Shown: in pieces, positions 1-15,441 of the stretch
Position numbering within the stretch: position 1 is the first letter of the stretch
Layout: each line of letters opens with the position of its first letter
NCBI GenBank assembly: GCA_030035585.1
Contig: CM057462.1
Location: 67,986,734-68,050,733, forward strand
From: Dugong dugon
Lineage: Eukaryota > Chordata > Mammalia > Sirenia > Dugongidae
Direction of reading: 5' to 3'
Length of the DNA: 64,000 nt
Made by a program: the position numbers and the translations under genes
Notes under the pieces: generated by a model
What the model was told of the DNA's origin: nothing
Database searches by the model: none
What the model saw: only the letters and a program-made list of their open reading frames with translations

Positions 1-1145
1 TCATTTGATGGTTAGGGTTTCAGGATTGACGTGTAACTCTGTTTGACTTAATTTTTCTGATCTTTGCTGTGGAAGGATGACATGGTGCTTCTGACTATAG
101 TGCCATGTTGCCTGGAAGTCGCTTTGAAATTTTCTGTTCAGTTCTTTTACTTCATTTCTTCCTTTTGCTTTAGCTAGTCGACATTCAAGAGTAAGTTTCA
201 GAGTCTCTTCTGACATCCATTTTGGTCTTTTCTTTCTTTCTTGTCTTTTTAATGACCTCTTGCTTTCTTTGTGTATGATGTCCTTGATGACATTCCACAA
301 CTCGTCTGGTCTTCAGTCATTAGTGTTCAGTGTGTCAAATCTATTCTTGAGATGTTCTCCAAATTCAGGTGGGATAGACTCAAGGTCGTACTTTGGCTCT
401 TGTGGACTTGTTCTAATTTTCTTCAGTTTGAACTTGAACTTGGGTAGGAGCAATTGATGGTATTTTCTGCAGTCGGTGCCTGGCCTTGTTCTGACTGATG
501 ATATTGAGCTTTTCCCTTGTCTCTTTCCACAGATGTAGTTGATTTGATTCCTGTGTATACCATCTGACGAGGTCCATGTGTATAGTCGCCGTTTACTTTG
601 TTGAACAAAGGTATTTGCAACGAAGAAGTCGTTGGTCTTGTAAAATTCTATCATGCGATCTCCAGCATTGTTTCTGTCACCAAGGCCGTATTTTCCAACT
701 ACCAATCCTTCTTCTTTGTTTCCAACTTTCGCATTCCAGTTACCAAACCCGTTGCCATAGAGCTGATTCCAACTCGTAGTGACCCTATAGGACGGGGTAG
801 AACTGCGCCATAGAGTTTTCAAGGAGCACCTGGTAGATTTGAACTGCCAACCTTTTGCTTAGCAGCTGTAGCACTTAACCACTACACCACCAGGGTTTCC
901 ATGCCAATCACCAGTAATTATCAATGCATCCTGATTTCATGTTCGATCAATTTCAGACTGCCGTAGCTGGTAAAAATCTTCAATTTCTTCATCTTTGACC
1001 TTAGTGGTTGGTGCATAAATTTGAATAATAGTCGTATTAACTGGTCTTCCTTGTAGGTGCATGGATATTATCCTATCACTGATAGCACTGTACTTCAGTA
1101 TAGATCTTGAAATGTTCTTTCAAGACAGCGAACATTTCAAGACAG
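1..1145 (-). mobile_element. RTE-type LINE fragment (endonuclease and start of RT region), split by a SINE
   Basis: On the minus strand the frames read IQIYAPTTKVKDEEIEDFY, then LIITGDW...NWNAKVG, then YGLGDRNNAGDRMIEF, NQINYI and a stretch rich in K and R with KWMSEE. These are the AP-endonuclease motifs (YAP, GDWNAKVG, NQ(I)DYI) and the linker of RTE/BovB LINEs. The frame is broken by stops and shifts, so the copy is dead. It continues past the left edge. A SINE at 746-899 interrupts the GDW/NAKVG motif. The upstream limit near 1145 is approximate. Confidence 0.88.
746..899 (-). mobile_element. tRNA-derived afrotherian SINE nested in the RTE LINE
   Basis: The minus strand reads GAAACCCTGGTGGTGTAGTG, a tRNA-like B box, then TCCTATAGGGTCACTACGAG and a GGCAACGGGTTT tail, the family consensus of this window. 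It is flanked by diverged 14-bp target-site duplications at 732-745 and 900-913 (11 of 14 identical). Confidence 0.9.
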
Positions 1146-1608
1146 TGTCATTATTACACAAAATTAAGAGTAATTCCTTGACATCATCTAATATTCAATC
1201 CATATGCTGATTTCTCAGATATGTGTTTTTTGACCCTCTTCCCAGGCAATGGATGAGTTCCCTGCTCAGCTACTGCAGTGCCCCAGATTCACTCCCCTTC
1301 ACTGAACACCTCCTGTTGCTGTGCTACTTGGGTCTGGGGTTTTCCTTAGGGACTGAGCATTCTTCCTAAAACCTGTGTTATGGCCTGCCAGTTTCCTTCT
1401 TTGGGAACTCTGTTTGCTAACATACAATGACCAAAGTTTTAAAAGCATGCAGTTTGTGTCTGAGCCCCCACCTTCCTGCATCTCTGCCCAAAACTTTAGC
1501 CTTGGGGCTAGGACAGTAAACAACAGCCCAGCCAGGAGCCCTGGAAAATTGGCCCTGCCTCTGGTTGGCAGCCCAGGTGACCTTGATGTAGACAGTTATA
1601 AGGAGTCT

Positions 1609-1613
<5 letters not shown>

Positions 1614-1643
<30 letters not shown>
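1614..1643. repeat. (TG)n microsatellite
   Basis: Uninterrupted TG dinucleotide run of about 15 units. Confidence 0.95.
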
Positions 1644-1645
<2 letters not shown>

Positions 1646-1782
1646 TCAGAGAGCGAGAGAAAGCTACTGAAAAATCTAGGCACAGCTAGAGTTACTTCAG
1701 GGAGAGGCCTAGGGGATCATGCTTCCCAAACTCCTCTGGCTTCTCCAGACATCTCCTTCCCAATTCCAGGATCCCACTGCTT

Positions 1783-2105
1783 TTTTAAATTGTGGTGAAA
1801 ATGTAGACAACAAAACATACACCAATTCAACAATTTCTACATGTACAATTCAGTGACACTGATTACATTCTTAAGTTGCACAACTGCTTTCGCTATCCCT
1901 TTTCCAAATTATTCCACCACTATTAACATGAACTCACTGCACCCTAAGCAAAAACTCCTCCTTCCCTCCTCCCTCCCACCCTGGTAACCACTAATAATTT
2001 TTGGTTTCTATTTTTTGCTTATTTCATATATGTGAGATCATACAGTATTTGTCCTTTGCAATTGACTAATTTCACTCAGCATTATTTCAAGGTTCATCCA
2101 TGTTG
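1783..2105 (+). mobile_element. L1M 3'-end-like ancient LINE fragment
   Basis: Contains the familiar old-L1 3' sequence: TTGTGGTGAAAATGTAGAC, TACAATTCAGTGACACTGAT, CCCTGGTAACCACTAATAAT and TTTCACTCAGCATTATTTC, followed by GGTTCATCCATGTTG. Orientation by the usual consensus direction. Confidence 0.65.
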
Positions 2106-2764
2106 TGGCCCACTGTTTTTTAAATCAGCATATTAATTGGGCTGTGCAGTTCAGCACAGTGTGTGGTTATCTGACTCAATGTCCCCAGTGCCTGGCTACA
2201 GCAGAAAGGGCTTCCCTTAAAAAAACAGACAAAGCTCAGTCCTGCTCTGCTGTCACGATCGCCTTAGGTGTCTCTCTCTCTCAGTCCCTCACTGGAGGCC
2301 ACAAGAAGAAGTAAACACATTCCATCCTGACATTTTTCTACCAAGTCCCAAGCTGCTGGTGGAGTCTGAACTCCAGCAGACAGACAATACATGACCAACT
2401 TCTTCATGACCAAATAGCAAGTACTGCCAAGTACCCAGCCTGGGATGGGAGAAAGATCATCTCAGCCCGGTGCCCCACCCCTACTCAGACAGTACAACAT
2501 AGCAGAAGCCGGCACTGTAATGCTCAATTCCAAATTCTGTGTTAGTTAGGCCTCTGTTGGCTGTGTGTGACAGGAATCAAACTCAAAATTATTTAAGCAA
2601 AAAGGGGGATTTATTGGCAGGACGGATGTGGGCGTCTCAAAGAACAGCCTGGTCTCAGGAAAAGCAGGATGAGACAGGGCTTCATCTGCAGACCTCCTCA
2701 GAGAGGCAGGAAATGTGGCCACCGATAGCCCTGAGCTTTAATCCTCATAGAGGTAGCCCTCAGT

Positions 2765-2925
2765 GCTGACCACACGTTACAGTCACCTGAGGAGTTTGCA
2801 GAAACCCAGATGTCCAGGTCCACCCCAGACCAACTAAGTCGGAATCTTGGGGCGGGGAAGGGGTCTGGGCATCAGCTTCCCGGGTGATTCTAATGAGCAT
2901 CCAGGGTGGAGAACCGCTACATTAT
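2765..2925. mobile_element. MER5A-like hAT DNA transposon
   Basis: Holds the recognisable blocks GTCACCTGAGGAGTTTGCAG, CCACCCCAGACCAACTAAG, GGGTGATTCTAATGAGCA and GGGTGGAGAACCGCTA, and is nearly palindromic overall as expected for this family. Confidence 0.6.
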
Positions 2926-3292
2926 AGCTTCAGGCACCCAGAGAGACTCTTATTTTAGTTCCCATTCATGATTCTAGGGGCAGGACTCTGATAAACCTAT
3001 TTTGGACCAAGCCCTATGGCCAAAGGCTCAATGGGCTGTTCAAAATGGTCGTTGCTGAGGTGTCCTTGAAGATGTGCTGCGGCTGCCAGGCTGCAGTGCC
3101 GAGGGGACGATCCCACAGCAGCTCCCCACTGCTTTTCTCCTCCCATCCCGACCTTCGGTTGGAGCCTACGGATAGTCTTCTTGTCTGACTTTATCTCGGT
3201 CACATCACCTCTGAGTCAAGCTGAGGGAGAAGGCTGAGTTGTATCCAGGGGATTTGGTGACTTGGTGTGGGATGTGGTCAGAGACAGATTAC

Positions 3293-3450
3293 CCAATAAG
3301 CAAGGTATGCACAAGCTTACTTGTGCCTACTTACTAATCTACAGTGAACAATTTCACCTGTTTTTCACATCAAAGACGTGGTGAAACTCATGTGAAATTG
3401 TGTACTACAGATTAGTAAACACAATTAAGCCCATCTGTACCTTGCTTAGT
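3293..3450. repeat. Imperfect palindrome of about 155 bp (MITE-like)
   Basis: TTACTAATCTACAGTGAAC at 3331 onward pairs with the reverse complement of 3392-3418, and TAAGCAAGGTA at 3297-3307 pairs with 3438-3448. The centre is near 3374. The symmetry over the whole length suggests a short DNA-transposon derivative; I cannot name the family. Confidence 0.75.
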
Positions 3451-4523
3451 GGTTAATCCGCCCCTGGATGTGTCACAAGAGAGGTGGTGGAGGAGGCCAG
3501 ATGGAGCAGGCAGAGGAGGGCGTGGGGGCCAGGGAGGAGGGACAGTTATGAACAACTCTTTCCAGGAGGTCATTGTGCAGATGGGAGAGAGATAGGGCAG
3601 TGGCCAGAGAGAGATACGTATCCAGAGAGGACATTTGGGATGGAAGAGACCTGTGATGTGGGGAGAGGCCAGCAGGCTCTGGCTGGGGGAGACTGAGGAT
3701 GAAGGGCCCTGGCCTTGGGGCTGACCTGGATTCATTTCCCTGCCTCCCTCTGGGGCCTCTCCCCATTCTATACTAAGAGGGTGGTGCCTGGACTTCAAGA
3801 CTAAAGCCCGTCCAGCTCTGACTGCTCCTCTGGTGCAGTCTCAGTGCAGCCTCAGGCCCTCCCCTCCCTACTCGGATTCCAGAGCTGATATAACCAGCCT
3901 CAGCAGACCTGGGGAGGAGAAGTGGTGGGGAGGGCAACAAGGGCAGAGCTAGGTGCTTCAGACCTTGCTCAGGGCAATCCTGATGCCTGAAGTTCCTAAT
4001 GTCCTTCTATTCCTTTCTCCCCTTAGTGAGCTCCTACACAATGTTCCTGCACCCAACTCTGATCCTGAGGACCTAGATGGAGGGTACCCCAAAGACTGTC
4101 TCTTCCCTCAGCAGGGCTCCCAAGGGCAGACCAGATGGCTGGGGCAGGGCTGTGTCTCTCTTCAGCCTGCTCCCAATGCTGGCCTGAGCCTCAGGGCAGC
4201 CTCCAGGCGTGGCGGGATCTCCATCATGGAGTCCCTGGTGCCAAGCCCAAGGCCAGGCTCTGGGGCAGGGGACAGGAGCCCCGAGTTCTTTCCTGCTCAG
4301 CTCTGAATGTGCCGTGAAGCCCACTCAACCCACTGTGGTTTCCCCATCTTTATGCCCAAGGGCCCCAGTGGTCAGCTCAACCTCTCTGAGGCAGCCTCGC
4401 CCCAGCCACACAGGGACAGACCAAACGACACCACACTTGGGTCTGGACGCTGACTTCTCTTTCCACAAAACACCAAACAGTCTAGGTGTGGCAGGGGACA
4501 AAGCCAGGCTGGGGACCTGGTCA

Positions 4524-9394
<4,871 letters not shown>

Positions 9395-12239
9395 TCAGGG
9401 GTCCCAGGGCTCAGAGCTGGGCCAGGGTCCCTGGGAGGGCTGAGATCATGGCAGGGTGAGAGGGGCAGGGGGGTGAGGGTGAGTAGTCAGAGGCAGAGGA
9501 GGAGAGGTGGTAGCAGTAGCGGCAAAGGCAGCGACTCTGGGCTCCAGAATGCAGGGGGAGGCCCAGGGGCTGGAAAAGGCCAGGGGCCCGCCCACAGCAG
9601 CAGCCTAAGCCAGGGCTGGGTCCCCAGCAAAGCTCAGGCCCAGCCCCTTGGGGTGGGGGTTAGGGCCCTTGTCCAGGTGGGTACCCGTCCCTGCCCTCAG
9701 GGATAGAGAAGGGAGGGGCTGGCAGGAGTGACCCTGCTTGCCCTCAGAGCTCTCCATCCAGGGAAACCCCTTGTGGAACCTGATTCAAATGCCTGGAATT
9801 CTCATCATCCCCACCCCAAGCTCCAGCCCCAGATGGTGGACTTTGCTCTTTCGAGGCTGATCTGACCCATGGGGTTTTCTGTCCTCTAACTTCAGGACAG
9901 AAACGAAAAGGAATTCTAGTTTGCAGCAGGTAAGACCAGAGTTAGTCATCAGAACTTTGTGGCAAGGGGTTTGAGGCTAGATGTGGAGACTGGGCTGGGG
10001 AGGGAGTGTTGGGAAAAGGGGATCCTGGGTACCTGGAGGCTGTGTGTGCGTAGGTATCAGGAACAGGGGAGGTCAGACCAGGAGAAGTGTACTGTGGGGT
10101 CTGTTTGAGATCTGGGCCCCCCCCCTCAAGGCTGGGCCACACTGGTGGCTGGCCAAGAAGGGGCCTGGCAGGGAGGTGGGGAGACAGCACTGACCTGGCA
10201 TGCTTAATCCCCTTGCTGGCTGGCTTAGCAGCTCCTGCTGGGACCTGGGGCACCGTGGCCCTGGCTCCCAGCTCCAGAACAGCCTGGTGGGGAGGAGCAG
10301 CCTCTGCACATTCCTGGGGTTCAGGCTGCCCCCTATTAGTACCCCGCCCCCTCCCTTCTCTCCTCAACCCCGACCCCAGCTCAGCCGTTGGTAGCAGGGA
10401 AATGTTTAACTCTCCTCAACCTTATTAGCAATCCCCTCACGTTCAGCCCCACAGGCTCCCGGTGTGGGTGCAGGAGAAATGTCACAACCCTGTTCCCACT
10501 GCCGCCAGCCCCCAGGCTGCTCCCTCCATCACCAGCAGCCCACCGCCATTCCTGGGCTACACTCGGGGAAGGCAGGATCCAGTGTGGACCCCAGCCAGCC
10601 TCCCTCCCCCACAGCACAGCCCCTCTCTGCAGGGAGAAGTCCCCAGCCTGCTTCCTGGCATTCTTCACGTGGCTATGCAAACGAGAGAGTGCCAGGCACA
10701 GCGCAGACAATGGCAGCCCTGTGTACCCGCCCAAGGCGTGGGCCTCTGGTATGGCCTGCAGCTCCAGCGGGGGCTGAGGAGAGGGCCACTCTCTGATGGG
10801 TCAGGGGTTGGTGCTCTTTGGCCTGTGGTCCCCCAGTTCTGTACCCAGGGCCCCTCTGAGGGAAGGGTGACCAGAGCCACGTGGATCTGTGGACACACAC
10901 CTGTTTCCTGGGACGGCCTGTGATCCCAAAAAGCACATGGGGTCTAGAACAGGTGTACAGAAATCAGTCCTGAGTTCAAATTCTCCTACTGCCGCAGGTA
11001 CTGACGAGACAGTGCACTCAGCAGGAGCAGAGGAGCCAGAGCGGGGAAAGACGTGGGACCTGTGGGCGCAGCAAGGACCTCATACCCCTGGTGCTTTTTA
11101 CATATTAATTCACCAAATCCTCAAGGCAGCCCTCTGCAGACAAGAAAACCTCGGCCCAGGGAGACAGCTTACCCCAAGCTAGGAAGTGCCAGGGAAGGCT
11201 TCCCGCTCAGATCAGTGGGCTCCCATGGCCTTTCAGGAAGGGGGAACGGGAACGGAGGCAGTCATAGACGTGTCCTAGGGGTGACAAGCACCTGAGCTGA
11301 TTGTGGAGCCTCAGCTTCCTCTCCTCTAATGGGGACGTCTGCTTCATGGGGTTGTGATGATGTCAAGCTCATCATCGTCTGCTGGAGGGCAGGGTGCCAT
11401 GCATGTGGTGGCCAGTTAGCACATGTTGTTTCCCAAAGGACTGAGGCCCCTCCTCTCCCAGCTTGGTTCTTGGCAGGCCCCTTGCTCCTGCCCTCTGCAG
11501 GGACTCACTCTGTAAGGAAGATCCAGGGGGTCATCCCAGGTCTCAAGGAGGACCTGAGCCAGGTCTCTGCACTCTGGAGCCTCAATATCTTCAGCACCAC
11601 CCAGAAAAAAAGGGTCAGAGCCACATAGGCCCTCAGGGACCAAGGACTGCAAACCCTTCTGTTGATAAGTGAGGAAGCTGAGAGGGGAAGTGAGCTGCTT
11701 AGGGTCATTCAGCCTCCTCAGGGCCAAGGTCTGTGGCTCTAAGGCCTTGGGGGCATCTGAGTGCCTGCTGGGCTCCTCCAGCCTACCTGCCAGAGCCCCT
11801 TTGTGATCCAGAACAATGCCCACATCTTCCTCGAGGCTTTTCTGTTTATCCCAGCTCTTTGTTATTTGAGGCCAAAATTGCCCCTTACTCTCACGGCCTT
11901 CCCTCACCAATGTTCCAAAGCCTTTTGGAATTCAGATCTGCTCCCCTCCAGATGCAGCTCCCTAGCCTGGTGTAGCTTCTCCACCCAAGTCCCCTCTGAG
12001 TCCAGTGGCTCCCAGACATGCAGGGAGAGCTGGAAGGCTCAAGGTCCCTCCCTAACCTCCACATGAGAACTAAGTGTGAACTGCCCTGTGGTGTCACACT
12101 TCTTAAAAAAGTGCTTTCACATACATGACCAGAAGCTGAGGGTTCTAGTTGTAGCTCTGCCACTGAACAGCTGTGTGACATTTAGCAAGTTCCTTAGCTT
12201 CTCTGGGCCTGGCTCCTGTAATGTAGAAACATAATGTAG

Positions 12240-12420
12240 TTTTCTGTACGTAATGCTGAGTATCTGCTGCCTGCTGGGCAACGGGCCAGGTGCTGTCTGA
12301 GCATTCCCTCAATGCTCTCAATCATCTGGGGAGGGAAGGACTGTTATCCCATCTGACTGGTGAGAAAACATACCTGCTAAAGGTCATATAATGCCAAGTG
12401 GTGGAAGTGAGTCTCACCCA
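12240..12420 (-). mobile_element. MIR-type SINE
   Basis: CTGCTGGGCAACGGGCCAGG, CATTCCCTCAATGCTCTCAA, TTATCCCATCTGACTGGTGA and the following AAAGGTCATATAATGCCA follow minus-strand MIR order. Confidence 0.55.
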
Positions 12421-12779
12421 GCTCAGTATGTGGATAAAGCTCAAGCTCTTGCCATTAAACTCCTCAGTCCCCTCGCTGTATGGTGAGTCACCAGACAGGA
12501 TGTGGGAGATAAGTAATGATAAAGGGAGTAGTAGCCAGCTCTACTACAGCACTTCCATTGGCACACTAACACACAGTACTGTCTCCCAGCTCGAGAGTAA
12601 TCCTTCCTTGACTGCACATCTCCCTTCAGCTCCTCTTTTTCTGCTCCCCTTTAGAGCCTAGCCCCTGAAAAGAGTAGTCCAGACCCACCACCACCACCAC
12701 CACTTACTTTCCTTCCATTCTCACAGGAGCTCACTCCAGCCTGGCTTTCCTCCACACCACCTTACCAGAACATCTCTTG

Positions 12780-13820
12780 CTGTAGTTCACAGTGACCTCC
12801 ATGCCGCCAAACCCAGTGGTTGACTCTCAGTTCTCATCTTGCCCAACCTCTCAGCAGCATCTGATACAGTTGGTCCCACCCTCCTTGAAATGTTCTCATG
12901 GGCTTCCAGGCCAACACTCACTCTTGGTCCACCTTCCTTCCCTCAGGGCTGCTGGTCCCAGTCTCTTCTGTTGGGTCCCCCTCTTCTGGCCCTCCAATCG
13001 CTCAGCCAGGCGGTCCTCTGACTCCTCCTATATCTACACTCATCTTCACCTCCTGGCTTTGAACACCATCTACGTGCTGTTGAAGACTCCCAAGGTTACA
13101 CCTCCTACCTAGACCTCTCCCTGAACTCCAGACTCACATACTTGACTGTATGATACTTCCACGTGGATGTCTAATAGGTTTCTCAAACTTAAACATTACA
13201 CGTCTAAAACCAACCTCCTGATTTCCATAACCTGCCAGCCAACGCCCCTGCAGTCTTCCCCATCATAGGGACAGGTGGTATTTTTTCCAGCTGCTTAAGC
13301 TGGAGTCCTTCTTGATGGTTCTTTTTCTCACACCCTACATCCAATCCACCAGCAGCTCCTGCTCGCTCTGTGACCTTTGTCACTACGGTGACTGCCAACA
13401 CCCTGATGCAAACCGTCTTCATTTCTCTCCTGGGTTACTGCAGTAGCCTCCTCACCGGTCTCCTGGCCTCTATTCTTGTCCCCACAGCCTATTCTTGACA
13501 TAAATTGTTCAGCAAGGCTTTTAAAATGTTAAGTTAGATGCTGCCACTCCTCTGCTCAAAACCATTGGAGGATTCTTGTCTCACTCAGAGTAAAAGCCCA
13601 AGTCCTCACAACGGCTGACAAGGCCCATTTCAAGACCTGACTTCATCTATGGCTCTGTCTCGCCCACCCTGTGCCATCACATTGGCCTTTCTGCTGTCCC
13701 TCCCACCTCAGCACCTTGCTTTACTGTCTTATTTTCTGCCTCAAAGGCTCTTTTCCAAGACATCTGCAGGCTTGCACCCTCACTTTCTCCAGGTCTTTGC
13801 TGTAAAGTTCTTATTCAAGG
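12780..13820 (+). mobile_element. L2 LINE 3' fragment
   Basis: Contains ATGCTGCCACTCCTCTGCTC, AGAGTAAAAGCCCAAGTCCT, then TTTCTGCCTCAAAGGCTC and CTCCAGGTCTTTGCTGTAAA, the order of the L2 3' region. Confidence 0.7.
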
Positions 13821-13821
13821 T

Positions 13822-14112
13822 CTTCGTTGTTGTTACCTGCCATTGAATCACCCCCGACTCATGACGGCCCCACGTACGATGGGATCCGACCATTGTTATC
13901 TATAGGGTTTTCATTGGCTGATTTTTGGAAGTAGATCACCAGGCCTTTCTTCCTAGTCTGTCTTGGTCTGGAAGCTCCTTTGAAACCTGTTCAGTATCTT
14001 AGCGACACGTAAGCTTCCACTGACAGACAGGTAGTGAGTGCGCCTGAGGTGTAGTGGTCGAGAATCAAACCTGGGTCTCCCCCATGGAAGGCAAGAGTTC
14101 TACCACTGAACC
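13822..14112 (-). mobile_element. SINE with tRNA-Gly-like head and RTE-like tail
   Basis: On the minus strand the head reads GTGGTTCAGTGGTAGAACTC, TTGCCTTCCATGG and GGTTTGATTCTCGACCAC, matching tRNA-Gly A box, CTTCCA anticodon loop and B box. It then continues as AAAGGCCTGGTGATCTACTT and ends CAATGGCAGGTAACAACAAC, close to the end of the RTE LINE at 22410. The 3' tail differs from the more abundant SINE family here. It is not a functional tRNA gene: the acceptor stem does not pair well. Confidence 0.8.
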
Positions 14113-14291
14113 ACCACTGTCCACTACTAGAGGTATCACTGTGAATTAAGAAGCAATTCCCTTAGTATTCCCAATCTCTTAGCCACACGTTTTATAGCAT
14201 TTTTCACTCTGATACGCCTACATGTAAGTATATGTAGATACACACACATACAGTTACTTATTCTCTGTTTCCTCTACTAAAATAGAAGCTT

Positions 14292-14474
14292 TACGAGGGT
14301 GGGGGAGCCGTGGTGGTGCAGTGGTTAAGCACTTGGCTGCTAACCAAAAGGCTGGCGGTTAGAATCCACCAGCTGCTCCTTGAAAACCCTAAGGGACAGT
14401 TCTACTTTGTCCTATAGGGTCGCTATGAGTCAGAATCGACTTGATGGCAATGGGTCTTGGTATGAGGGTGGGGG
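14292..14474 (+). mobile_element. tRNA-headed SINE with target-site duplication
   Basis: Body 14306-14460: GGAGCCGTGGTGGTGCAGTG, CTGCTAACCAAAAGGC, GTCCTATAGGGTCGCTATG, GATGGCAATGGGT. Direct repeats TACGAGGGTGGGGG (14292-14305) and TATGAGGGTGGGGG (14461-14474) flank it, 13 of 14 identical, so it is a fairly recent insertion. Confidence 0.92.
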
Positions 14475-14829
14475 CTTGTTTTGTTCACTACCATATTCCC
14501 AGCACCTGGCACTTCACTTGTGCTTAATAAATATTGATTGATAAATAAATAAACGTGCAAAATTTACTCAGCACGTAGGTTCCTAAACTCACTACCCTAT
14601 AGCATCTCAAATACAGCAGGGGAGAGGGTTCAAGGGGTATGGCCCGAGAAGCCGGATCTCCAGCCCTGCTCTTTCTGTCTCCTGTAGGTGTGCGTCCAGA
14701 CACGGAGGCCCTACAGTCAGGCAGCAGAGCCAGAAGCATGTGGCCGACCAGGGGCCCACATGCCAGAGCACTGGTGACTGGCTGCTCCCTGCCAGAAAAG
14801 GATTAGTCGTAATCCCCACCAGTTATCCA

Positions 14830-14960
14830 GAGCTTTACAGTTTACCAAGTGCTGGCACATCCAATATTGCATCTGGGCCACACAATTGCCCCAGAAGGTG
14901 GGCAGAGTGAGGATTATGATGCCCATTATACAGATGACAGCACTGAGGCTAAGGGTCTGG
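14830..14960 (-). mobile_element. MIR-type SINE
   Basis: CAGAGCTTTACAGTTTACC, GATTATGATGCCCATTATAC and AGATGACAGCACTGAGGCTA follow minus-strand MIR. Confidence 0.55.
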
Positions 14961-15114
14961 CCTGAAGCTGCCTAGTGGGTGGCAGATCTGGGTCCTGAGC
15001 CGGCCTCCTTGAACTGCACTGCCATTCCATGCTGCCCGGACTAGCACTTATCAAGTGAGACTCCTGTGGAGAATAGGCATATTTCCATTCTCTGAACAAA
15101 CTACCAAGTAAAAA

Positions 15115-15441
15115 AAAACCACAAATCCTTTATTTCTTGGTTGTCTACCCCAGACACTTAAATACAGCACCACTGTCATGGGGCCGCCTGTGCCAGCCCT
15201 CCGGGGTGACTCTGGGTCTGCGTTCTGAGCCCTCAGCCAGGTCCATGGGGGGCGGGTCGGCCTGCCACTTCCACTCCCAGAGCAGTAGCACCGGGCAAAC
15301 AGCTGTGAGCAGGGTCTCCTTGGCTGGGCAGATGTCAGTTACCCACTGCTTCACGGTCCTGAGGGGCTGGCCAGTCCTGGGTGTAGAACACAGTACCTCT
15401 CTGTGGGTCTCCTCACCCATCCATGTGTGACATGGACACTG
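15115..15441 (-). other. P3H1: P3H1 3' UTR with poly(A) signal
   Basis: After the stop codon at 15442-15444, a minus-strand AATAAA lies at 15129-15134, about 310 nt downstream. An A-rich plus-strand run at 15110-15118 follows. No other gene lies between, so this is the likely transcript end. Boundaries are approximate. Confidence 0.7.

Larger units (their letters stand above)
1146..4523. other. CLDN19: Flank downstream of CLDN19
   Basis: Apart from the repeats listed separately, I see no gene. The segment includes the unresolved 3' UTR of CLDN19. A minus-strand AATAAA at 2610-2615 lies about 1.9 kb past the stop and could end the transcript. Confidence 0.5.

Noticed and set aside
10674-10681. 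Octamer-like ATGCAAAC upstream of CLDN19
   Set aside because: A single eight-base near-match in a long GC-rich stretch has no weight without binding or conservation data.
14035-14105. tRNA-Gly-like sequence on the minus strand with clear A and B boxes
   Set aside because: The acceptor ends do not pair and the sequence continues directly into a SINE body, so it is the SINE head and not a working tRNA gene.
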